64,000 nucleotides of DNA from assembly GCA_028284665.1 (NCBI GenBank), contig JANQRG010000026.1, positions 1-64,000 of the forward strand. Reading direction: 5' to 3'. This document shows, in pieces, positions 34,846 to 43,570 of the stretch. Under the pieces are notes generated by a model. That model saw only the letters and a program-made list of their open reading frames with translations, was not told where the DNA came from and ran no database searches. Position 1 is the stretch's first letter. Each line of letters opens with the position of its first letter. A program made the position numbers and the translations under genes. The DNA comes from Croceivirga sp. (GTDB taxonomy: Bacteria > Bacteroidota > Bacteroidia > Flavobacteriales > Flavobacteriaceae).

Positions 34846-37758
34846 CTAATTGATAATGGAATCATAAATGGCGTGCTGAATCCTCGTACGAAGACCAGAT
34901 TTTACCAAGAGATTGTTTCGCATCGTGGGATAGGTCCTATTGGAAAGAAAGACATAAACCAATTCCTCATCGGGGTCTGCCCAGGTATAGGTTCCCGTGA
35001 AACCGCTATGTCCAAAACTATTTCTAGAAACGCATCCACAAGTAGGTCCCTTCTCTTCCAACTGCGGCTTATCAAATCCAACTCCCCGGCGCACATTTTT
35101 ATCGCAGAAGTAACAGGTATTGAATTTTTTAATAGTTCGAGCGTCCAAATAACGCTGCCCGCCATAATAACCACCTTGCAGATACATCTGCATGATCTTT
35201 GCCACTCCATTGGCGTTACTGAAGAGTCCGGCATGTCCACCAACACCGCCTTGCATGGCAGCACCCATATCATGAACATAACCCTGAACGGTCTGATGCC
35301 TGAAATAATCGTCTTCTTCCGTAGGGACAATTTCTTCTTTGTTAAAAACCTTAAGCGGATTATACAATGTCCGGGTGATTCCCATGGGTTTTAGCAAAAA
35401 ATCCCGGAGTAAGGCCTGTAAGTTCTCCTGATTGGTATCTTCTATATACTTTTTTAACACATAGTAGGCTATATCACTATAACGGTAACGGTTGGATTTT
35501 AGTTCCTGCCTTCCAATCCTGTTGTAGATGGAGTCCTGATAAAAATTGGCCAGATACATACCATCTACTACCTTATATGAATAGTCTTCTGTTGGATAAC
35601 TTTTATAAAACAGCCGGGATGGCTTTCTATCCTCGTCCAGTGTGCTTAAGTAAAAGGCGATCCAGGCCGGTAATCGTCCGTAGTGGGATAACGCCTTTAG
35701 CACCGTAACATCCTTTAGTTCAGACTCGCTGTATTCAGGGATCAGGTCTTTAAATGTATCGTTAAGTCTCAGGGAACCTTCTTCCTCCATTTTCATTACG
35801 ACCGGTAAAGTTCCTAAAATCTTGGTGAGGGAAGCCAGGTCGTAAATATGATTTTGTGTAATGCTGTCATTGGAAGTATAGGTGGGTTTGCCAAAGGTTT
35901 TGTTATAGATCACTTTCCCCTTTTTGGCAACCAATACCTGAGCTCCCGGAAACATCAGAGAGTCCATCCCATCTTTTACCAAACTATCTACTTTCGCCAA
36001 TCGTTGCGAATCCATTCCCACCCGTTCCGGAATGCTGTATCCCAATCGCGCAATGGCTTTGGTATCCAATCCGGTACATGCGGGAAATAGATCATGTGCG
36101 GATACCGGAAGCTTTCCAGTAGCTCCAATAGCTCCGAATAAGACCTCTGCGGTCTTCTCCTGGGCCAACTTGCTATTCTGATAGGAAATCACAATCCCAT
36201 CGATAGTATCAAAATTGATTACATCTCTCAGAGCATAAGGCTTTGTGAAGACCGCCAACACGGTATTATGTGTACGCATTCTGGATATCTCCTGTAACCA
36301 GAACAACTCATTTTGGCTAAATTGATGCGATTTCCAGGGATTCGCATTACTTTTATGTAATCCGATGATCACCAAATTAAAATCTTTCAATTGGCTACGG
36401 TAGCCCGCTATATCCTTAGCTTTAATCTCTGTGACCTCTCCATACCGTTGCAAGGATTTGATAAAATCATCCCCCTGGTCGTCCCCAAATTTGATATACC
36501 CAATTTTTTTATTTTCCAGTTTCTTGATCGGAATTAAGGAGAAGTTGTTTTTGATCACGGTAATGGCACTTTCCACTGCCATTTCATGAGCCAAGTGATC
36601 CTGTTCTGTTTCCAGATCGGCCACTAAATTATTTAAAGAAATTGGCTTATAGCTGTGCAAACCCGCTTTGTACTTGGCCTTTAGAACCTTTTTTACCGAA
36701 TATTCCAATCTACTTTCCGAAACCCTTCCTTCCTGATAGGCCTGAAGCAGTTTATTCTTTGCTTGTACCACATTTTTTGGCATAAGCAACATATCGTTCC
36801 CTGCCAAAAAAGCAGAGAGCTCTACTTCACCTTCCGGGGCAAATGCAGTGACCGCTTTCATATTAAGGGCATCAGTAAAAATCAGACCTTTAAACTTCAG
36901 TTGTTTTTGTAACACCTTGGTGATAGTGTTACCCGATAAAGAAGTAGGGCGTCCGGATGCTCCCTCCAAAGCCGGGACATCCAAATGGGCAACCATAATG
37001 CTGGAGACCCCTTCGTCTATAAGCCGTTTAAAGGGATAAAGCTCTACACTATCCAGGCGTTCTCGGGTAAAGTCCAAAAATGGCAAGCTTTTGTGCGAAT
37101 CCGTGGCGGTATCTCCATGGCCCGGAAAATGTTTTCCTGAAGATAGAATGCCTGCCCGTTCCATCCCTGTCATAAAAGCTACTCCTTTCTGAATCACATT
37201 TTCCGGATCTTCCCCAAAAGAACGGTTTCCGATTATGGGATTCTCAGGATTTATGTTGATATCGATATCCGGAGCAAAATTGATATGAACTCCCATTCGT
37301 GCCGCATGTTTTCCAATGCGAAACCCTACTTCCTCCACTACAGCATTATCTTGTATTGCTCCCAAGGTCATGTTCCAGGGAAAGGCGTAGGTAGAATCTA
37401 AACGCATTGCTAAGCCCCACTCCGCGTCCATCCCTACCATTAAAGGAATTTTAGCGACTTCTTGAAATGCGTTGGTTATTCTGGCTTGTCGGACCGGGCC
37501 TCCTTTTGAGAAAATCACACCCCCAATATAATGTTCCTCAATAAGTTCTTTTGTTCCCGCGATGGCATTATCGTTCTGAGACGAGGCCACGCTGATCATA
37601 AATAGCTGACCGACCTTTTCTTCAAGCGACATGGATGCATAGGTATCCTCTACCCATTGTATTTGGGCCAGACTATCCGGTGCAACCAACGGATCTCGTT
37701 GCGCATAGGAGAAAACAGTTGCCAGGAAGAAAAGGGTGCAAAGTAGTTTCTGCGTCAT
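34846..37758 (-). CDS. GH3 glycosidase fused to a serine beta-lactamase-family domain
   Basis: A 970-residue exported protein with a signal peptide cleaved near FSYAQ (20). Residues about 40-370 are a family 3 beta-N-acetylhexosaminidase with the NagZ-type motif KHFPGHGDT (209-217) and the nucleophile region FTDALNM (D296). A GH3 C-terminal domain follows (to about 560). The last 380 residues are a beta-lactamase/DD-peptidase-like domain with SLTK as the S-x-x-K site, YSD in the Tyr-x-Asn position and HSGFTG as the third motif. It probably trims peptidoglycan fragments in the periplasm. Such fusions are known in Bacteroidota. It leads the bshA unit. Confidence 0.93.
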   Translation of the reverse strand: MTQKLLCTLFFLATVFSYAQRDPLVAPDSLAQIQWVEDTYASMSLEEKVGQLFMISVASSQNDNAIAGTKELIEEHYIGGVIFSKGGPVRQARITNAFQEVAKIPLMVGMDAEWGLAMRLDSTYAFPWNMTLGAIQDNAVVEEVGFRIGKHAARMGVHINFAPDIDININPENPIIGNRSFGEDPENVIQKGVAFMTGMERAGILSSGKHFPGHGDTATDSHKSLPFLDFTRERLDSVELYPFKRLIDEGVSSIMVAHLDVPALEGASGRPTSLSGNTITKVLQKQLKFKGLIFTDALNMKAVTAFAPEGEVELSAFLAGNDMLLMPKNVVQAKNKLLQAYQEGRVSESRLEYSVKKVLKAKYKAGLHSYKPISLNNLVADLETEQDHLAHEMAVESAITVIKNNFSLIPIKKLENKKIGYIKFGDDQGDDFIKSLQRYGEVTEIKAKDIAGYRSQLKDFNLVIIGLHKSNANPWKSHQFSQNELFWLQEISRMRTHNTVLAVFTKPYALRDVINFDTIDGIVISYQNSKLAQEKTAEVLFGAIGATGKLPVSAHDLFPACTGLDTKAIARLGYSIPERVGMDSQRLAKVDSLVKDGMDSLMFPGAQVLVAKKGKVIYNKTFGKPTYTSNDSITQNHIYDLASLTKILGTLPVVMKMEEEGSLRLNDTFKDLIPEYSESELKDVTVLKALSHYGRLPAWIAFYLSTLDEDRKPSRLFYKSYPTEDYSYKVVDGMYLANFYQDSIYNRIGRQELKSNRYRYSDIAYYVLKKYIEDTNQENLQALLRDFLLKPMGITRTLYNPLKVFNKEEIVPTEEDDYFRHQTVQGYVHDMGAAMQGGVGGHAGLFSNANGVAKIMQMYLQGGYYGGQRYLDARTIKKFNTCYFCDKNVRRGVGFDKPQLEEKGPTCGCVSRNSFGHSGFTGTYTWADPDEELVYVFLSNRTYPTMRNNLLVKSGLRTRIQHAIYDSIIN

Positions 37759-37851
37759 AAATTGTATTACATCAATTTACAGACCAAAAATATGTATTTC
37801 ATCGAGAAATGCCCTAAAAATGTGGTGTACCGGCAATTTTTACGGATAAAA

Positions 37852-38334
37852 TTACATAAAACGCGCATGCCAGCTCTCTTCTGCAGGTACTTCCCAGCTT
37901 TCCAAATACTCGTGTTTTGTAGTGACCAGATTGTTAAAAACAATGGTATTCTTTGAGACGGATCGTGATTTCGCCATTTTTTTAAAATCGACTAATGGCT
38001 TATATGCAACATATTCTCCCTGCTTAAACGAAACATTCATTTTATCCAATAAATCTACCTTAAATCGTTGTTCCAGGTCCTGAATAAATCGAACGGATGC
38101 ATCAATAGAGCAACCGGAAGCACTATTTACGGATTGGTCTAATCCAATTACAATAAACCGATTATATGGAATTTCATAACCTGCTTTTAGATCTGCCCCA
38201 TGTGCAGTCCATTGGGTTAAAAAGTCGCTTAACAATGGATTTAACGTTTCCAACTCATCGTTCGAGAATGAGCGATTGCATTGATAGATCCATATTCTGG
38301 CAGTATCTGGTAACGATTGAAAATCTATGAGCAT
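37852..38334 (-). CDS. Conserved flavobacterial protein of unknown function
   Basis: A 160-residue soluble protein without signal peptide or membrane segment. It contains RIWIYQCNRSFSNDE, a TQWTAHGADLKAGYEI stretch, and SGCSIDASVRFIQDLEQRF. Homologues in Bacteroidota databases are sometimes labelled ABC transporter ATPase, but I see no Walker A, signature or Walker B motif, so that name is unsupported. The conserved Gly-Cys-Ser-Ile-Asp segment (near residue 93) might be functional. It sits alone between the GH3 fusion gene and an acetyltransferase gene, all on the minus strand. Confidence 0.75.
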   Translation of the reverse strand: MLIDFQSLPDTARIWIYQCNRSFSNDELETLNPLLSDFLTQWTAHGADLKAGYEIPYNRFIVIGLDQSVNSASGCSIDASVRFIQDLEQRFKVDLLDKMNVSFKQGEYVAYKPLVDFKKMAKSRSVSKNTIVFNNLVTTKHEYLESWEVPAEESWHARFM

Positions 38335-38399
38335 AGTTTTAGCAAATATGGTTTACAACTAGTAAATGTATTATGGCTAACGTTATCTATCGGACTCTT

Positions 38400-38834
38400 T
38401 TACGTTAATCTTTTCGAAAAATATATTCTTCTATGTCCCTTTGGAAAATCTTTTATTTCTCCAATAGGTTCATATCCATTTTTCAAATAGAATTTTTCTG
38501 CTTGAAAATCAAAAGTATCAAGCATTGAAATTTCTGCACCTTTTTCTTTTGCTAATTTTTCAGCGTACTTCAGAATTTCGGTACCAACACCCTTTTTCCT
38601 GTAGTTTTCTTTTACCCAAAGTACTTTTATTTCCAGACCGCCCCAATACCCAATCCCTCCTAGTATCCCGCCAATTTCAATATCATTTTCTTCCTTAGCA
38701 ATAAATTCCAAAGGGGTCCATATATCAGCAGTAGCGGTAACTCTAGTCAGATTGTAACTATTGATACCGTCAACAATTGTCTTTACGTTTTCCTTTTTAC
38801 AAGGTTCTATGGTAAACTTTATGGAGGGTTTCAT
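38400..38834 (-). CDS. GNAT-family N-acetyltransferase
   Basis: A 144-residue acetyl-CoA-dependent acetyltransferase. The core motif A region is LEIKVLWVKENYRKKGVGTEIL (about 68-89), with R/Q-x-x-G-x-G/A as RKKGVG binding the acetyl-CoA pyrophosphate. It is followed by AEKLAKEKGA and the closing FYLKNGYEPIGEI strand. This is a complete minimal GNAT fold. The substrate cannot be inferred. The gene is monocistronic by appearance, with gaps of 65 and 118 nt on either side. Confidence 0.88.
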   Translation of the reverse strand: MKPSIKFTIEPCKKENVKTIVDGINSYNLTRVTATADIWTPLEFIAKEENDIEIGGILGGIGYWGGLEIKVLWVKENYRKKGVGTEILKYAEKLAKEKGAEISMLDTFDFQAEKFYLKNGYEPIGEIKDFPKGHRRIYFSKRLT

Positions 38835-38952
38835 TGTGGGGATGCTTCAGCTTCTTTCCTGGTAATCTAAAAGCCCAAGGGGACTGCATTAATTCAACTA
38901 TATCCAACAGCTTAAAGGACTTCTTTTTCTTTTTTGCCCTATCAACAGGATG

Positions 38953-39738
38953 TTAAATCGAATTCGCTATTAGTTCAGCCACATCCAAAACGGTAACACT
39001 ATCTTCTTTTTCATGTGCTTTTATTCCATCTGTCATCATGGTATTACAGTATGGACAGCCCGTTGCAATTATATTAGGATTGGTTTCCAGAGCTTCTTTT
39101 GTACGCAACACATTGATATCCATATCACCCTTTTCTGGTTCCTTAAACATTTGTGCACCCCCGGCACCACAGCATAAAGACGTTTTTTTGTGACGTTTCA
39201 TTTCAATAATTCGAGCATTGGTGCTCTTAAGAATTTCCCTTGGGGCATCATACACCGAATTAGCTCTTCCCAAATAACAGGGGTCATGAAACGTGATCCG
39301 TTTTTCTTTGTAAAACTGACCTTCAAGGGATAAACGTCCACTATCCAACAGCTCTTTAATGTACTGCGTATGATGAACAACATCGTAATTTCCACCCAAT
39401 CCCGGATATTCATTTTTCATCGTATTAAAGGAATGCGGATCGCACGTGACAATGCGCTTTATTCCATAGGCATTTAATACTTCAATATTGGTCATCGCCT
39501 GCATCTGGAACAGGAACTCATTTCCGGCTCGCTTTGCGACATCACCTGTGCTGCTTTCCTCAGGTCCCAAAACCGCAAATTCAACATTGGCCTTATTCAG
39601 TATCTTGACAAAAGCCCTGGAAATTTTTTTGGCTCTATCGTCATAGCTACCTGCAGAACCAACCCAAAAAAGTATTTCGGGCTGTTTACCCTCAGCCATA
39701 AATTGTTCCATGGTTTTCACTGTTAGTCCTTCACTCAT
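38953..39738 (-). CDS. Cysteine-rich (CCG) domain Fe-S oxidoreductase subunit
   Basis: A 261-residue cytoplasmic subunit related to HdrB, LutA and GlpC C-terminal domains. It carries CCG-type cysteine motifs: CDPHSFNTM near 97, HDPCYLGR near 150, CCGAGGAQMF near 187 and CPYCNTMMTD near 228, which suggest a metal or cubane cluster site. It lies 9 nt downstream of the membrane ferredoxin-like gene and is surely its partner. The pair probably moves electrons between a quinone pool and an unknown substrate. The physiological donor is not known from the sequence. Confidence 0.85.
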   Translation of the reverse strand: MSEGLTVKTMEQFMAEGKQPEILFWVGSAGSYDDRAKKISRAFVKILNKANVEFAVLGPEESSTGDVAKRAGNEFLFQMQAMTNIEVLNAYGIKRIVTCDPHSFNTMKNEYPGLGGNYDVVHHTQYIKELLDSGRLSLEGQFYKEKRITFHDPCYLGRANSVYDAPREILKSTNARIIEMKRHKKTSLCCGAGGAQMFKEPEKGDMDINVLRTKEALETNPNIIATGCPYCNTMMTDGIKAHEKEDSVTVLDVAELIANSI

Positions 39739-39747
39739 ACTTCAACT

Positions 39748-41073
39748 TTATTCATTTACCCAATTTAACCGGTCCATTTGATTATAAGGCCAAGGTGCCC
39801 CATTATTCTCAATGTTAGTCATCATATTGTTGAGTTCTGTAGGTGCGGCAGATTGTTCCATCACCAAAAATCGACGCATCTCAATAATTATGGAAAGGGG
39901 GTCTATACTCACAGGACAAGCCTCAACACAGGCGTTGCAAGTGGTGCAGGCCCATAATTCCTCGCGGGAAATGTAATCGTCCAACAGTTGTTTGCCGTCC
40001 GGAACAAACTCCCCTTTGTTCTCATCGATATTCTTCCCGACTTCTTCCAGCCTATCCCGGGTATCCATCATTATTTTTCTCGGTGATAGTTTTTTACCCG
40101 TTTGATTCGCAGGGCATTCCGAAGTACACCTTCCGCATTCCGTACAGGTGTAAGCATTTAACAATTGAACCCAATTCAAATCCATTACATCAGAGGCGCC
40201 AAATTTTTCAGGTTCTTCGCTATCCTCCTGAGATGCTGCGAAAGGGTCCGCAGATGGATCTAGCATTAATTTGACTTCATTGGTTACTGCTGCCATATTT
40301 GTAAACTGACCCTGAGGTGATAGTTTACCATAGAATGTATTAGGGAAAGCTAAAATGATATGTAAGTGTTTTGAAAAGTATAAGTAGTTCAAAAAGAACA
40401 ATATCCCTAAAATATGCAACCACCAGGCTGTTCTTTCCACAGCAATTAGGGAGCCCTGGGACATACCGTCGAAAAATAGCGCAATCCACTGGCTTACCGG
40501 GAAAGCCCCTGCTTTCACATAATATTCCGTTCCAAGTTCTTGCAACTTATAGTCCGCCGCATTCATTGTCAGGAAAAGGAACATCAGTATTAATTCGATA
40601 TAGAGAATCCAGTTGCCGTCTTTTTTGGGCCATCCTTCCATCTCCGGCTTAATAAAGCGTTTGAGCTTGATGATATTTCTTCGCAACCAAAAAACGATCA
40701 CTGCTACAATTACCAAAAATGCTAATACTTCAAAAGAACCGATCAACACGTCATAAAAGCCCCCTAAAAAAGCGAAAATTCTATGCGTGCCGAAAAGTCC
40801 GTCTATGATTATCTCCAGCACTTCTATATTAATGATAATGAACCCTAAATAGACAATAACGTGCATCAATCCGGCGATGGGTCGCACCACCATTTTGGTT
40901 TGCCCCAAGGCAATCCGGGCCATGTTTTTCCAACGTTGTGGTTTATTGTCATTTACAGCAACCGACTTCCCCAGTTTTATGTTCCGGATAAGTTTTTTTA
41001 CATTTTTGGTGAAGTAACCAATACCCGCAAGAAGGGCTAGTGCAAATAATATATTAGGTACGTAAGCGGTCAT
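39748..41073 (-). CDS. Membrane Fe-S oxidoreductase with two 4Fe-4S clusters
   Basis: A 441-residue protein from ATG 41073; TTG 41091 would add six residues. About five transmembrane segments occupy residues 8-270, in the manner of a NarI/HdrE-like quinone-facing domain. Two ferredoxin motifs follow: CTECGRCTSECP near 306 and CTTCNACVEACP near 372. The next gene encodes the CCG subunit, and together they resemble heterodisulfide-reductase-like or GlpC-type complexes. A 28-bp perfect palindrome lies 26 nt upstream of the ATG. Substrate is unknown. Confidence 0.85.
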   Translation of the reverse strand: MTAYVPNILFALALLAGIGYFTKNVKKLIRNIKLGKSVAVNDNKPQRWKNMARIALGQTKMVVRPIAGLMHVIVYLGFIIINIEVLEIIIDGLFGTHRIFAFLGGFYDVLIGSFEVLAFLVIVAVIVFWLRRNIIKLKRFIKPEMEGWPKKDGNWILYIELILMFLFLTMNAADYKLQELGTEYYVKAGAFPVSQWIALFFDGMSQGSLIAVERTAWWLHILGILFFLNYLYFSKHLHIILAFPNTFYGKLSPQGQFTNMAAVTNEVKLMLDPSADPFAASQEDSEEPEKFGASDVMDLNWVQLLNAYTCTECGRCTSECPANQTGKKLSPRKIMMDTRDRLEEVGKNIDENKGEFVPDGKQLLDDYISREELWACTTCNACVEACPVSIDPLSIIIEMRRFLVMEQSAAPTELNNMMTNIENNGAPWPYNQMDRLNWVNE

Positions 41074-41098
41074 AGGAATAGTAAAATTCAAAATTACG

Positions 41099-41126
41099 AA
41101 ATTTATTATGCATGCATAATAAATTT
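41099..41126. promoter_or_regulatory. Perfect 28-bp palindrome
   Basis: The left arm AAATTTATTATGCA is followed directly by its exact reverse complement, TGCATAATAAATTT. It lies between the mlaD stop (41144) and the start of the Fe-S gene. It could be a dimeric-regulator operator, or a hairpin at the 3' end of mlaD mRNA; there is no loop and no long T run, so operator is the better guess. Confidence 0.5.
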
Positions 41127-41143
41127 ATTCACTGTTAAATCTG

Positions 41144-42103
41144 CTATTGTTTATTGGCCGGATCATCTTCGGGAAGTTCATATTCCTTTTGCTTTTTTCC
41201 AAACACCGAAACATTAACATACCGTTTTGGGTTTAGTCTGAAATCCTGGAGCAGCAAGTCCAGCTCCCGTGATGCTTCGGTAAGATTGTTGTATAATTCG
41301 TCATCAGCGGCCATTTTGCCTAAAGTGCCTTCTCCGCTTTCTATTTTTTCGAGGACTGCGTTTAGGTTGGACACCGTGGTTTGAAGGTCACCTAGCGTTT
41401 GTGCCAATCCTGCTTTTGCCAGAGAATCAGAGATTTTGGAAAAATTAGCGGTGATGGTATTCACATTTTTAAGGGTACTATCTAATTCTTCACTATTGTT
41501 TTCCAACAGCTGGTTTAATTTAGTGGCACTGCCCTGAAAAGAACGTATTAGGGAATTAAGACCCGCGATGCTCTGCTGTAATTCCAATTTAGTTTTGTCA
41601 TCCAGAAGGGAGTTGATATTCGTTAGCAACGAATCAGCATCGCTAAACGCCCCCTCTACTTTCATTTGGAGTGGTGTAAGTTTTTCCTGTACCAGTTCTG
41701 TAAGCCCGGGTCGTGTGCCGGATTGAAGGGTATCTCCGGATTGCGCAATGGGGGCACCGTCAAAAGCAGGCATTATTTGCAAGCCCTTACCTCCGATTAT
41801 CCCAGTATCATATAGCTCTACCCTGCTGTTTTTTGAAAATTCGAAGTCATTGTTAATGGAAAATGTCACCAACAACTTCCCGGAAGTATCTTTAAAGCGA
41901 ATACCCGTTACATTACCCACCACAAGGCCATTCAACGAAACCTGAGTACCTGTCTGGAGGCCCCCGACATGGTCATATACAGCATAAAATGTTCGGGTAT
42001 TATCAAAAATTGAGGAGGATTTTAAATAGCTAAAACCCATAATCACGGCAAGAATTCCAAGTAACACCAAAATTCCTGTCTTAACTTCCCTAGATAATTT
42101 CAA
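41144..42103 (-). CDS. MlaD/MCE-family lipid-transport protein
   Basis: A 319-residue periplasmic protein anchored by one N-terminal membrane helix (about 9-26). The MCE domain spans about 36-120 (FYAVYDHVGGLQTGTQVSLNG, then LYDTGIIGGKGLQI). The C-terminal half is a long helical region rich in Leu, Asn and Ser (SLLTNINSLLDD, LDSTLKNVNTI). MlaD-type rings carry phospholipids between the membranes. The permease and ATPase partners are not in the window. The start is TTG 42103. It lies 52 nt after amiC and is probably co-transcribed with it. Confidence 0.9.
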   Translation of the reverse strand: MKLSREVKTGILVLLGILAVIMGFSYLKSSSIFDNTRTFYAVYDHVGGLQTGTQVSLNGLVVGNVTGIRFKDTSGKLLVTFSINNDFEFSKNSRVELYDTGIIGGKGLQIMPAFDGAPIAQSGDTLQSGTRPGLTELVQEKLTPLQMKVEGAFSDADSLLTNINSLLDDKTKLELQQSIAGLNSLIRSFQGSATKLNQLLENNSEELDSTLKNVNTITANFSKISDSLAKAGLAQTLGDLQTTVSNLNAVLEKIESGEGTLGKMAADDELYNNLTEASRELDLLLQDFRLNPKRYVNVSVFGKKQKEYELPEDDPANKQ

Positions 42104-42155
42104 AAGGCGTTGTTTTCGGTTTCCAACAAAATTAGGAATATTTTTTTTGGAGACT

Positions 42156-43439
42156 CTACTGCTCGGCGTTGTATTTTAAGCCTTCTGTTAGCGGTATCCG
42201 CTGCCCGTTTCTGTAGGCTACTATATAGGAGGTGGTATACCCCTTAGTGTCTGCTTCTGACTTCAACTGTTTGGCCTGAGCATAGGTGGTTGCATTTCCA
42301 AACATGTAGCGATACATATTCTTGTAAGGCTCTGCGGATAAGTTCCGTAGTCCGTTAAATTTATCTGCCTGAAGCGGAATCTCTTTGGAGGTTGCCATCA
42401 ATTGCACTTTGAATACAACTTCTCCGGCTTCACTTGCGGTATCCTTCTTTGGTACTTCAACCTCCTTTTTTGGAGGTGCTTGCTGGTTATCTTGCTGGGC
42501 AACAGCCTTTTGTTCCGTTGGATTATCTGGAATGGTCTCTTTAACCGCAGTTTCCTCTTTATCCGTATTTTCTTTTTGAATTTTTTCAGCAGGTACAGCG
42601 ATTTCACTACCCGCCTTTTCTAGTTGATCATCTTCTATCGTTTCGACCACTTCAAAGTTGGTAACCACTCCATCTTTATAGCTCAAAATGGCTTGGGCAA
42701 TGGCATTTCCTATCTCATTTTGCCCTTTTACCGAGTTTAGGTAGGCGCCCTCCTTTTTATTGGTCAAAAACCCGGTTTCCACTAGAATACTGGGCATAAA
42801 TGTTTGGTGTAATACGATGAATCCAGCTTGTTTTACCTTCCTGTCCCTACGCTTTAGTTTTACGGTAAAGTTATCCTGAAGTAGTTTGGCCAATTGAATG
42901 CTTTGATCCAAAAACTCCTCCTGCATAACCGTAAGACCAATAACTGATTCAGGGGAGTTGATATCATATTCCGCATAACGTTCCTCATAATTGTCTTCCA
43001 GGTAAATTACCGAGTTCTCTTTTTTGGCTACCTCAAAGTTTTGTTTATTGGCATGTAGTCCAAGTACAAAGGTGCCCGCGCCATAAGCATCGGAATGATG
43101 GGCATCGCAATGGACAGATACAAACAGATCCGCATTGGCCTGGTTGGCTATTTCCCCGCGTTTGAACAAATCCACGAAGGTATCATCCTTTCGCGTATAC
43201 ACTACCTTGATGTCCGAATGTTTTTCCAAAATCGCACCCGCTTTTAACACAATGGAAAGCGCAATACTCTTTTCCAAATACCCATTTCCTAAGTTGCCGG
43301 GGTCATGTCCTCCATGCCCGGCATCTAAAACAACTACAAATTTATCCTTGAGGGAGGGTTCGGTATCATTTTTGTGGAATGAGGATAGAAAGAAAAAAAT
43401 CCCAACATAGATGACAAAAACAAACCGATTTCTAAGCAT
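42156..43439 (-). CDS. amiC: N-acetylmuramoyl-L-alanine amidase
   Basis: A 427-residue exported zinc amidase that cuts the peptide stem from peptidoglycan. After a hydrophobic leader, the Amidase_3 domain (about 35-265) shows VVLDAGHGGHDPG and VSVHCDAHHSDA (zinc His residues) and the late Glu in SILVETGFLTN. A low-complexity Lys/Glu/Gln linker leads to a C-terminal SPOR-like segment (KVQLMATSKEIPLQ, YRYMFGNATTYAQAK), which would target it to the septum. The longer frame starts at GTG 43448; ATG 43439 is preferred. It is divergent from lptD. Confidence 0.92.
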   Translation of the reverse strand: MLRNRFVFVIYVGIFFFLSSFHKNDTEPSLKDKFVVVLDAGHGGHDPGNLGNGYLEKSIALSIVLKAGAILEKHSDIKVVYTRKDDTFVDLFKRGEIANQANADLFVSVHCDAHHSDAYGAGTFVLGLHANKQNFEVAKKENSVIYLEDNYEERYAEYDINSPESVIGLTVMQEEFLDQSIQLAKLLQDNFTVKLKRRDRKVKQAGFIVLHQTFMPSILVETGFLTNKKEGAYLNSVKGQNEIGNAIAQAILSYKDGVVTNFEVVETIEDDQLEKAGSEIAVPAEKIQKENTDKEETAVKETIPDNPTEQKAVAQQDNQQAPPKKEVEVPKKDTASEAGEVVFKVQLMATSKEIPLQADKFNGLRNLSAEPYKNMYRYMFGNATTYAQAKQLKSEADTKGYTTSYIVAYRNGQRIPLTEGLKYNAEQ

Positions 43440-43515
43440 ATGAACCACTGATTTTTATTGTTCTCCCGGGGTTAAAATTATGGTAACACCTCGCAAACAG
43501 AACAAAAAATATATG

Positions 43516-43523
43516 TAAGTTTG
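43516..43523 (+). promoter_or_regulatory. TAnnTTTG -7 element for lptD
   Basis: TAAGTTTG matches the Bacteroidota -7 consensus exactly, 47 nt before the TTG start at 43571 in the divergent lptD/amiC gap. A -33 TTG is not obvious. Confidence 0.45.
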
Positions 43524-43570
43524 ACCACCAAAAACTAAGCCAAACTATTACAAAAATAGGATTTATCGCT

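Noticed and set aside
34840-35394. A 184-codon plus-strand ORF
   Set aside because: It is antisense to the strongly supported beta-lactamase domain of the GH3 fusion and has no recognisable features.
37852-38334. ABC transporter ATPase label for the 160-residue protein
   Set aside because: No Walker A, signature or Walker B motif is visible.
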